Shown here piece by piece: positions 23,321 to 30,684 of a stretch of 53,120 bases of DNA. Each line of letters opens with the position of its first letter. The stretch's first letter is position 1. Under the pieces are notes generated by a model. It saw only the letters and a program-made list of their open reading frames with translations, ran no database searches and had not been told where the DNA came from. A program made the position numbers and the translations under genes. Location: positions 1 to 53,120 of the forward strand of contig NZ_JAGGPS010000033.1 of NCBI RefSeq assembly GCF_018613725.1, given 5' to 3'. This DNA comes from Hymenobacter sp. ISL-91. GTDB lineage: Bacteria; Bacteroidota; Bacteroidia; Cytophagales; Hymenobacteraceae.

Positions 23321-24943
23321 CTACTGCGCGGGCTCCACCCGAAACCAGTCGACATCGGCAGTGCCGGCGTCGTTGGTAACGCCCGGACGCGTGCAGTACA
23401 GGCCCATTTTGGCCCCAATCCACTTGCCTTCGCGGGCCGCAAACTCGGCTCCGATGGGCTGGTATTGCTGGCCGTCGAGGCTGTAGCTGAACTGGCAGCG
23501 GGCACCCGCGCGTACTGCCACGCGCAGGTACAGGGGCTGAATGGCGGGCACGGCAACGGGTGCGGTTTCCGTTTCGGGGCCGAGCTTATCGGCGTTGCGG
23601 CACACGGCCTGGCGCAGCAGCAGCCGGCCGCCGGTGTTGGTCAGCGTCAGGCTGGCGTAGTCCAGGCCCATCATCACCAGGCCCACCTGCTCGCCCTCGA
23701 AACGCGGGGTAAAGGTGAGCCTGGCGGTTGCCTGAAATGTTTCGGCGGGCAGCTTTTGCAGCAGCAGATTAGGCAATTGCCAGAGGTTGCGGTAGCCGGC
23801 CGGTAGGGGCACCGAATACAGGCGTAGCTGGCCCGCGGCGCGGTTCAAAAACGCCCAGCCCAGCTGCGGGTTGGCCTGCCACTGCCATTGCAGCCCCAGG
23901 CTGCTGCCCTCAAACTCGTCGGAGGTGGCGGGCGTGGCGGGCGGTGGTGGGTTTTTCACGGCGGGCTTGGCATGCCTCAGCACGGGCTGGCCCACGCCGT
24001 CGCCGTCGGGGTCTTCGCCGATGATGGGCCAGTCGTTTTTCCACTGCATCGGTTGCAGATGTACCACCCGGCCGTAAGGCCCCTGGTCCTGGAAATGCAG
24101 AAACCAGTCCTGTTTGCCATCGGGCGTATCCACCCAGGCGCCCTGGTGCGGGCCGTTAACGGGCGTATTTCCCTGGCGCAGCACCACGCGGTCTTCATAT
24201 GGTCCGAACACGTTTTTAGACCGCAATACCACTTGCCAGCCGGTGGCCACGCCCCCGCCGGGCGCAAAAATGTAGTAGTAGCCGCGGCGCTTGTAAAACT
24301 TGGGCCCTTCGATGGTCGGGTGCTGCGCATGGCCGTCGAACACCAGCACTTCGTCGCCCAGCAGGCGCAGGCCGTCGGGGCTCATGCGGCTCACGGCCAG
24401 TACGCTCTTAAAGCCCGCCCGCGAGCCCGCGAAGCCGTGCACCAGGTAAGCCTGGCCGTCGTCGTCCCAGAATGGGCAGGGGTCAATCCAGCCGCGGGCC
24501 TCCCGAATGCACACCGGCTCGCTCCAGGGGCCGGCCGGGTTTGTCGCCTTCGTCACGAACAAACCCAGGTCGGGGTCGGGGTAGTAGAGGTAGAACTCCC
24601 GGTTGTGGTAGCGCAGCGCCGGGGCCCACACGCCGTTGCCGTGCTGGGGCTGGTTGTAGCGGGCCAAAGGCAGCTGACGGCTGAAGGCGGCCCCGATAAT
24701 CGACCAGTTCACCAGGTCGCGCGAGTGCAGAATCTGCAGGCCGGGCGCGGCGTTAAAGCTGGAGGAAGTCAGGTAGTAATCGGCCCCCACGCGCACCACG
24801 TCGGGGTCGGAGTAATCGGCGTAGAGCACCGGGTTTTTGTAGGTGCCGTTGCCCAGGTCGGGCACCCAAACCTGCGAGAGCGGGCCCTGGGCGCGGGTGG
24901 CCAGCGGCAGCAAAAAAGCCAGCAGAAACAGGCGAAACGTCAT
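23321..24943 (-). CDS. Glycoside hydrolase family 43 with C-terminal beta-sandwich
   Basis: The 540-residue secreted enzyme (signal peptide to about residue 19) should release arabinose or xylose from pectin or hemicellulose side chains. The five-bladed propeller catalytic acids are visible: base D46 in YADYSDPDVV, D154 in GWIDPCPFWDDDG, and general acid E212 in PTIEGPKFYKRRGYYY. WAPALRYHNREFYLYY is another conserved element. From about residue 345 there is a concanavalin-like GH43 C-terminal domain (SDEFEGSSLGLQWQW to the end), as in GH43 beta-xylosidase-like proteins. It is the last gene of the second pectin operon. Arabinosidase versus xylosidase versus galactan activity cannot be decided by eye. 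Confidence 0.93.
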   Translation of the reverse strand: MTFRLFLLAFLLPLATRAQGPLSQVWVPDLGNGTYKNPVLYADYSDPDVVRVGADYYLTSSSFNAAPGLQILHSRDLVNWSIIGAAFSRQLPLARYNQPQHGNGVWAPALRYHNREFYLYYPDPDLGLFVTKATNPAGPWSEPVCIREARGWIDPCPFWDDDGQAYLVHGFAGSRAGFKSVLAVSRMSPDGLRLLGDEVLVFDGHAQHPTIEGPKFYKRRGYYYIFAPGGGVATGWQVVLRSKNVFGPYEDRVVLRQGNTPVNGPHQGAWVDTPDGKQDWFLHFQDQGPYGRVVHLQPMQWKNDWPIIGEDPDGDGVGQPVLRHAKPAVKNPPPPATPATSDEFEGSSLGLQWQWQANPQLGWAFLNRAAGQLRLYSVPLPAGYRNLWQLPNLLLQKLPAETFQATARLTFTPRFEGEQVGLVMMGLDYASLTLTNTGGRLLLRQAVCRNADKLGPETETAPVAVPAIQPLYLRVAVRAGARCQFSYSLDGQQYQPIGAEFAAREGKWIGAKMGLYCTRPGVTNDAGTADVDWFRVEPAQ

Positions 24944-24969
24944 GCAAAGGCGGTTTGAGTAGTTGGCGG

Positions 24970-25092
24970 CCGTAGCGCGAACTTTGTAGTTCGCGTCCTT
25001 GCGCCGCGTGGCTGACGCTGATGGCGCGGGGCGCTGATGGCGTGGCTGATGCTAATGGCGCGGGGACGCGAACTACAAAGTTCGCGCTACGG
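24970..25092. repeat. Perfect 29-bp inverted repeat between GH43 and GH105 genes
   Basis: Arms at 24970-24998 and 25064-25092 (beginning CCGTAGCGCGAACTTTGTAG) are exactly complementary. The loop carries degenerate direct repeats of GCTGATGGCGCGGGG, and the 12-mer TTCGCGCTACGG is tandemly duplicated at 25081-25104. It resembles a dispersed hairpin element and occupies most of the intergenic space. Confidence 0.88.
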
Positions 25093-25147
25093 TTCGCGCT
25101 ACGGCCTGCCGTACAGTACCACAACCGGTATGCCCGCCAACGTACCA

Positions 25148-27094
25148 CTACTTCCGCCCGGCAGGTTGCAGCAGCCAGGTGGCCAGGTCGCGGGCGGCCT
25201 GGAAATTCTCGAACGAAGCCGGGATTTTGCGGCCGTCGACGTATTCGTTGTAGAGCCAAGGGTCGCCCACGGCGAATACGCGGCCTTTGCCGTAGCGGGC
25301 CGTGGCCATGATGACGTGGCCGTTTTGGGTTACCAGCGGCTGAGCCGGGGCCTGCACGGTCAGCGGGGCCAGCTCCTTGATGTAGGCCGAAGTGGCCGTT
25401 TTAAATACCGGCCCACCGGCCGGCAGCGCCACCCGGCCCTGCTCGAACTGGCTGCCCTTCACCATGTTCAGGTTCAGGGGCTGAAACTCGATGCCGAACG
25501 CCCGGGCCAGCGTGTTGAAGCGCGGGATTTCGCAGTTGCTGGTGTCGTTGGCCATCAGCACCAGCGTGCCGCCGGCCTTCACCCACTTGGTGAGCACGGC
25601 CACATCGGCGGGCCGCACGAAGTTGGGAGCGGGCGTTTCCTTTTTGGTATCGGGGTCGACGATGATGTACACGTCGACGTTTTTGAGGCTGGCGGCCGTG
25701 GGCGCCGTGGGCAGCATGGTGGTGCAGGCGCCCAGGTCGCGCAGCTGCTGGCCCCAGAGCCAGAAGCCGCCGTGGGTGCGGTCGGCCCAGGTGTAGTGCC
25801 AGGTTTCGGGCTGGCCGCTGAAGGGGCTGGGGCGTAGCTCGTGGTTGAAGTAGTTGTCGAGGGCCACGCGTTTGCCGGGGCCCAGGGCGGCGCGCTCGGC
25901 CGCCGTTTCCATCTCCACGCTGGCCAGAATGAAGGGGCCGACGCCTTTCAAATCGTTCTGGCGCAGCGGCTCGGTGAGGTAGTACTCGAAGCTGCCGTCG
26001 CGGTAGGGCTTGCCGCCCAGCCCGCCCACGCTCACGGTGCCGTTGAAGGCCAGCGCGCCGTTTTCCTGGGCTACAAACTGCTTCAGCAGGCCCTCGTAGC
26101 CACGGCGGGCGGCGGTGGCGTACTGCTTTTCGAGGTAGCCCAGGCGCACGCCTTTCTGCAGAAAGTACACGAACATGCTGCTGCCCGACGCCTCCTGGTA
26201 GTTGCCCGGGCGCGCGGCCTGGTCCAGCACCAGTGCCCAGGTGCCGGTGCTGGCGTCCTGGTACTTCACCAGCGCGGGCGCCAGGCGCTGCACGCTTTTG
26301 ACGAGCATGGCCCGCTGGGGGTGGTTTTGAGGGAAGTAGTCGAGCACATCGACCAGGGCCATGGCGTACCAGCCCAGGCCCCGGTCCCAGAAATTGGCTG
26401 ACTGGCCGGTGGTTTTGTTGGCCCACTGCTGGGTGCGGCTCTCGTCGTAGCCGTGGTAGTAGAGGCCGGTTTTGGGGTCGCGCAGGTGCTGCTCAATCAA
26501 AGCGAACTGCTTCGCAATATCGTCGAAGCCGACGGGCTGGTTGAACAGCTGGCTGTACTCGGCATAGAAGGGCTCGGCCATGTACAGGCCGTCGAGCCAC
26601 ATCTGGTTGGGGTACACCTTTTTGTGCCAGAAGCCACCCGCTTTGGTGCGCGGCTGCTCGGCCAGCTGCTGGCGCAGGTGCTCGGCGGCCTTGCGGTACT
26701 TGCCGGCCTGGGGCACCGACATCTGGGCCAGCGTGAGCAGGGCGTGGCCGGTGGTCAGGTTGTCGAGGTTGTAGTCCTGCAGCTTGTAGGTGCGGATGCT
26801 GCCGTCGGGCCGCACGAACTGGTCGAGGTCCTGCTGGATGTAGGTGAAGTAGCGGGCGTCGCCGGTGCGCTGCCACACCCGCTCCAGCGCCTTCAGCATC
26901 AGCCCCTGCTCGTAGTCCCAGCGGGCCGTTTTGCGGTTGCCGATAACGATGGAATCGGGGTGCCAGCTAATGAACGCGTCGGCCATGCGTTGCGACAGGG
27001 GCCGGGCCGCAGCGGCAGTTTGCGCCTGGGCGGGCAAGGAAGCTGCCGTCGTCGTTAGCAGCAGGCCGGCAAGCAGGAAGGAGCGAAAGAACAT
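25148..27094 (-). CDS. GH105 unsaturated uronyl hydrolase with DUF4350-like C-terminal domain
   Basis: I chose the start at 27094 (MFFRSFLLAG, 648 residues), which gives a proper signal peptide; the frame is open 90 bp upstream. Residues 30-402 form an (alpha/alpha)6 barrel of the GH105 (YteR-like) family, with catalytic D168 in NQMWLDGLYMAEPF, WANKTTGQSANFWDRGLGWY and EASGSSMFVYFL. It removes the unsaturated uronic acid from lyase products, mainly rhamnogalacturonan-derived. Residues about 408-648 form a second domain (WVKAGGTLVLMANDTSNCEI, GKGRVFAVGDPWLYNEYVDG) like the DUF4350 or glutamine-amidotransferase-like fold, with no clear catalytic triad. It follows the CE12-GH28 gene. The role of the extra domain is unknown. 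Confidence 0.93.
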   Translation of the reverse strand: MFFRSFLLAGLLLTTTAASLPAQAQTAAAARPLSQRMADAFISWHPDSIVIGNRKTARWDYEQGLMLKALERVWQRTGDARYFTYIQQDLDQFVRPDGSIRTYKLQDYNLDNLTTGHALLTLAQMSVPQAGKYRKAAEHLRQQLAEQPRTKAGGFWHKKVYPNQMWLDGLYMAEPFYAEYSQLFNQPVGFDDIAKQFALIEQHLRDPKTGLYYHGYDESRTQQWANKTTGQSANFWDRGLGWYAMALVDVLDYFPQNHPQRAMLVKSVQRLAPALVKYQDASTGTWALVLDQAARPGNYQEASGSSMFVYFLQKGVRLGYLEKQYATAARRGYEGLLKQFVAQENGALAFNGTVSVGGLGGKPYRDGSFEYYLTEPLRQNDLKGVGPFILASVEMETAAERAALGPGKRVALDNYFNHELRPSPFSGQPETWHYTWADRTHGGFWLWGQQLRDLGACTTMLPTAPTAASLKNVDVYIIVDPDTKKETPAPNFVRPADVAVLTKWVKAGGTLVLMANDTSNCEIPRFNTLARAFGIEFQPLNLNMVKGSQFEQGRVALPAGGPVFKTATSAYIKELAPLTVQAPAQPLVTQNGHVIMATARYGKGRVFAVGDPWLYNEYVDGRKIPASFENFQAARDLATWLLQPAGRK

Positions 27095-27113
27095 AGCGGT
27101 GCGGATGGAGGGC

Positions 27114-27249
27114 CTCACCCCCCGGCCCCCTCTCCGGAAAAGGAGAGGGGGAGCCGAACGATTTGGCTGTAGGTGGTCAGGCACAAATAATGTGAGGGTT
27201 TTGACTGGCTCCCCCTCTCCTTTTTCGGAGAGGGGGCCGGGGGCGGGGT
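27114..27249. repeat. GC-rich inverted repeat between GH105 and CE12-GH28 genes
   Basis: Arms at about 27114-27155 and 27207-27249 are near-complementary, each built around GGCCCCCTCTCC and GGAGAGGGGGAGCC, so each arm can also fold into its own small hairpin. This is another dispersed-hairpin type and may attenuate transcription from the CE12-GH28 gene into the GH105 gene. Confidence 0.82.
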
Positions 27250-27254
27250 ACCAA

Positions 27255-29594
27255 CTATCGCTTCGACACCGAAACGGCTTTCTTCGACACTTTGGGGCCG
27301 AGTTCCAGGGCTTTTTTTGCGGCCTTGGTGTCGGTGTTGCGCAGCACCACGTTCTGGTTGCGGCTGCCGCTTACGCGCAGCAGCAGCTCGGCATCGGGGG
27401 CGTAGCGCAGGTTGTCGAAGGTGATGTTGCGGCTGTTCTGCACCTCCAGCACGGGGCTGGTTTGCTGCGAAATAAGGGTCAGGTTGGTAAAGCGCAGCCC
27501 TTCCGCCTCCTGGCACACCAGGCCCTCGCGGCTTTGCAGCACCGTGTTTTCGATGACGATATCCTGCACCGGCATTTCGGGCAGGCCGCGCACCAGAATG
27601 CCCGTGCGCGCGCCCCGGCACGTGACGTTGTTGATGCGGAAACCGCGGAATTGCGGCGTGCCCGCGTTCAGCGGCTCGGCCTTGATTTCGGGGATGCCCT
27701 GGGCCTCGCCATTGAGCTGCACGGGGTCTTTGGCGGCGTAGTACATATCGAACAGGATAGCCTCGCCGGCAATGTCGACCATGTCTACGCCGTCCACAAA
27801 GATATTTTCCACCACGCCGCCGCGGCCGCGGGTGGTTTTAAAGCGCAGGCCCACATCGGTGCCGATGAAGGTGCAGTTGCTCACGAAGATGTTGCGCGCG
27901 CCGCCCGACATTTCGGAGCCAATCACGAAGCCGCCGTGGGCCTGATACACTTTCGTGTCGCGGATGATGATGTTTTCGGTGGGCACGCCCCGCTGCCGGC
28001 CGGCTTCGTCGCGGCCGCTCTTGATGCAGATGCCGTCGTCGCCCACATCAAACGTGCAGCCTTCCACCAGCCCGTTGCGGCACGATTCGAGGTCCAGCGC
28101 ATCAGTGTTCTGGCCGTACCAGGGCGCGCGGGCCGTTACGCGGCGTAGCGTAATATCGGTGCACAGCAGCGGATGGATGGTCCAGGCCGGCGAGTTCTGG
28201 ATGGTGAAATCTTCCAGCAGAATCTGCTTGCAGCGCTGCAAACTCAGCATGTTGGGCCGCAAAAAGTCCTTGAACTCGGCGTACTGGCTGTAATCGGGCT
28301 CCTGGCCGGCCTTCAGCGTCCAGGGCTTGTTGAGGGTAGAGCCCTTCAGCGAGCCGGCCGTGGGGTACCAGGTGGTGCCCTTGGCATCGAGCACGCCGCC
28401 CGACTTAACGAGCTTTTGCCACTGGCCGGCGCTGAGCTTTTCCTTTTTCACCATGCGCCAGGCGTCGCCGGCCCCATCGAAAGTGCCCTGGCCGGTAATG
28501 GCAATGTTTTCGAGGTCGTAGCCCGAAATGGGCGACTGGTTGCGCACGGCGTCCTCGCCTTCCCAGTTGGTTTTAATCAGCTGAAAGTCCGAAAGCCGGT
28601 TGCTGAACTGCACCAGCGCCCCCTGTGCCACGTGCAGGTTCACGTTGCTTTTAAGCTCAATCGGGCCTGTAAGCCAGAGGCCGCGGGGCACCAGCACCAC
28701 GCCGCCGCGCTGGCTGCAGGCGGCAATGGCCTGCCGGAAAGCCTCGGTGTTGAGCGTTTGCCCGTCGGCCACCGCGCCGTATTTGGTGATGTTGAAAGTG
28801 TCCTTGCGGAAGCTGGGCTGCAGCACCACCGGCAGCTCGAAGGCGTATTTGCCCGCAAAAGCCAGGGGTTTGAGGTGGCTGGCCAGCGGCAGGTTGAGCT
28901 TCTTGATGTCCTGGGCCACAAGCTGCGCCACGCGCTCGGCCCCGTAGGCCGAGAAGTGGGTATTGTCGAGTTTGGTGTTATCGGCCCCGTTCTGGTAGCT
29001 CCAGAACAGCGGTTTGCTGCCCGCGTCGCCCAGCTGGCTGTACATGGCCCAACTGGATTCGTGCAGGTCGATGAGCGGTACTTTCTGCGCCTTGGCTACT
29101 TGCTTTACCACGGCGGGGTACTCGCCGTGGTCGTCTTTGCGCTTGCCGGCCGCATCGAAGTAGCGGCGCCCGACGGGCGTGAGCAGCACCGGGTTGGCAC
29201 CCTTGGCGCGGGCCTCCTGCACGTAGCGGGTCAGGTTCTGGCGGTAGGCCGTCTGGGGAGCAGCGTAGCGGGCCGTGTCTTCCTGCTTGCTGTCGTTGTG
29301 GCCGAACTGGATAAGCACCCAGTCGCCGGGCTGCAGCTGCGCCAGCACCTTGGCCCAGCGGCCCTCGTGGCGAAAGTTGCGGGTGCTGCGGCCGTTCATG
29401 GCGTGGTTCTGCATGTTCACGCCCGCATCAAAATACTGCCGGAAATACATACCCCAGCCACGTTCGGCCTTGTCCAGCGGTTTGTCCGACATCGTGGAGT
29501 CGCCAACCAGGAAAATGGTGGGTTGGCGCTCATCGGCGGCCGGTCGGAAGGCCAGCAGCACAACGGCCAGCAGCAGGAGGCTCAGGTATTTCAT
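27255..29594 (-). CDS. Bifunctional CE12 acetylesterase / GH28 polygalacturonase
   Basis: The 779-residue secreted protein (signal peptide to about residue 20) fuses two pectin enzymes. Residues 25-235 are an SGNH esterase of the rhamnogalacturonan acetylesterase type: GDSTMS with S33, the GHND block with N100, and LDNTHFS with D210 and H213. Residues about 262-779 are a GH28 beta-helix: DTFNITKYGAVADGQ, NTDALD (D498), DVGDDGICIKSG (D519, D520), H553 in AHGGFVIGSE, and RFKT (R584, K586). It should deacetylate pectin and hydrolyse the galacturonan backbone. It is the first gene of the second pectin operon and carries the shared operator candidate upstream. Homogalacturonan versus rhamnogalacturonan preference is open. 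Confidence 0.95.
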   Translation of the reverse strand: MKYLSLLLLAVVLLAFRPAADERQPTIFLVGDSTMSDKPLDKAERGWGMYFRQYFDAGVNMQNHAMNGRSTRNFRHEGRWAKVLAQLQPGDWVLIQFGHNDSKQEDTARYAAPQTAYRQNLTRYVQEARAKGANPVLLTPVGRRYFDAAGKRKDDHGEYPAVVKQVAKAQKVPLIDLHESSWAMYSQLGDAGSKPLFWSYQNGADNTKLDNTHFSAYGAERVAQLVAQDIKKLNLPLASHLKPLAFAGKYAFELPVVLQPSFRKDTFNITKYGAVADGQTLNTEAFRQAIAACSQRGGVVLVPRGLWLTGPIELKSNVNLHVAQGALVQFSNRLSDFQLIKTNWEGEDAVRNQSPISGYDLENIAITGQGTFDGAGDAWRMVKKEKLSAGQWQKLVKSGGVLDAKGTTWYPTAGSLKGSTLNKPWTLKAGQEPDYSQYAEFKDFLRPNMLSLQRCKQILLEDFTIQNSPAWTIHPLLCTDITLRRVTARAPWYGQNTDALDLESCRNGLVEGCTFDVGDDGICIKSGRDEAGRQRGVPTENIIIRDTKVYQAHGGFVIGSEMSGGARNIFVSNCTFIGTDVGLRFKTTRGRGGVVENIFVDGVDMVDIAGEAILFDMYYAAKDPVQLNGEAQGIPEIKAEPLNAGTPQFRGFRINNVTCRGARTGILVRGLPEMPVQDIVIENTVLQSREGLVCQEAEGLRFTNLTLISQQTSPVLEVQNSRNITFDNLRYAPDAELLLRVSGSRNQNVVLRNTDTKAAKKALELGPKVSKKAVSVSKR

Positions 29595-30023
29595 AGAACA
29601 GAGAGTGGGATGGCGGGGGATTCAGCCAGACACGCGGAGCGCGGGCTACCAAACGGGAAAACAGCAGTTTACCAGGATACAGACGTTGCGTTCAGGTGGT
29701 ACAGGTTACCTAAGGATAGCCTATTTACAAGCAGCAAGGGGGTTTATGCTTCGTAATTTCTGCGCAATCGATGTCGGGAACGTTGCCAAACTATCTTTTT
29801 GCGCACGGGCGGGGTCGGAAGGCCCCTTCCTGCCCCTGGTTCCGGCCACGGCAGCAGGCCACTACTAATTGCATTTCCGCAGGTGCCCGGCAGCAATGCG
29901 GTACAGCAACAAGGCGGGGGTAGCCTGGCGTTTTGATGATTTCAACCGAACTCAGGTGGGTCTGCACACCACGCTCTGCTTATAGCGGTTTCGTAACCGG
30001 TGTACCGTTCATACAACCACTAT
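29595..30023. other. Upstream region of the CE12-GH28 operon
   Basis: No gene is supported in these 429 bp. It contains the shared operator candidate at 29759-29788 and the promoter of the second pectin operon, which I could not assign to a clear TTTG/TAnnTTTG pair. The right part (about 29880-30023) leads into the chimeric pseudogene and shows no further structure to me. Confidence 0.6.
29759..29788 (-). promoter_or_regulatory. Candidate LacI-family operator upstream of CE12-GH28 gene
   Basis: The sequence differs from 20519-20548 at only two of 30 positions and keeps the GGGAACGTTGCC palindrome with central CG. It lies 165-194 bp upstream of the CE12-GH28 start, in the same orientation to the gene as the copy upstream of kduD. 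The flanks differ between the two copies, which argues for selection on the site rather than a large duplication. Confidence 0.7.
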
Positions 30024-30533
30024 ATGTTCTATCTGATACCGGGGTTGGGAGCCGATGAGCGGGTATTTTAGCAGTTACAGCCGCTACTGCGCGCAGCAAG
30101 CCAGGTGCTGCCCTGGCTGCCGCCCGAATCGGCCGACGAGCCGCTGCCGCACTATGCGGCCCGGATGGTCGAGGCTATTGCGGCGGGGACGGCGGGCTGG
30201 CTGGTGGGCGTGTCGTTTGGCGTGTCGTTTGGCGGGGTGGTGGCCCAGGATATCCGGGGTGGCCTGTGCGGCACCGTAACGCCGGCCGCGGCGCTGCCAC
30301 AGGTGCTGGCCATCCGCTCGTCCATCACGCCCGCCGACGCGTTCAGTACCTCCACCGACGCCGCCGGCGCCTTCCAGTTGGGCGCCCTGCCCTCGGGCAC
30401 CTACCGGGTCGAGTTTTCCCCCACCACTACTACTACTCCAGCCAACCAGAGCAGCTACAAGCAGGTTACCCGTACCGGCATCGTTGCAATCAACGACCAG
30501 CTCACGGACATCGGCAGCACCCCGCTGCAGTAA
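30024..30533 (+). pseudogene. Chimeric pseudogene: short alpha/beta hydrolase joined to a regulatory-like domain
   Basis: Reading from ATG 30024, the first 75 or so codons match the intact hydrolase at 32577 (FYLIPGLGADERVF, then QVLPWLPPESADEPLPHYAA). An in-frame TAG at 30069-30071 stands where the intact gene has CAG (Gln). The nucleophile-elbow codons are duplicated by a 12-bp tandem repeat (30210-30221, 30222-30233), giving GVSFGVSFGG. Homology stops near 30250, after VVAQ. The frame then continues into a segment like the end of a carboxypeptidase-regulatory-like domain (STDAAGAFQLGALPSGTYRV), ending at 30531-30533. Downstream of the TAG the frame stays open, so a shorter product from ATG 30105 is conceivable but unlikely to be functional. 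Confidence 0.85.
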
Positions 30534-30565
30534 GCCCTTTGGGGGCTACCATAGTTACCCGAAAT

Positions 30566-30602
30566 AAGCACGCCCCCCGCCAAGCCGGTAGGGGGCGTGC
30601 TT
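30566..30602. terminator. Bidirectional terminator with 12-bp stem
   Basis: The arms AAGCACGCCCCC (30566-30577) and GGGGGCGTGCTT (30591-30602) are perfectly complementary with a 13-base loop, followed by TGTTT on the right. It lies between the chimeric pseudogene and the converging hydrolase-TPR gene. Confidence 0.88.
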
Positions 30603-30684
30603 GTTTCGGACGTTGCCGCCCCGCAGCTGTCGTACGAACTCTTACTGGTTCAGTATAGCCGCTGGCAGCCTTATGGGTGCAGTA

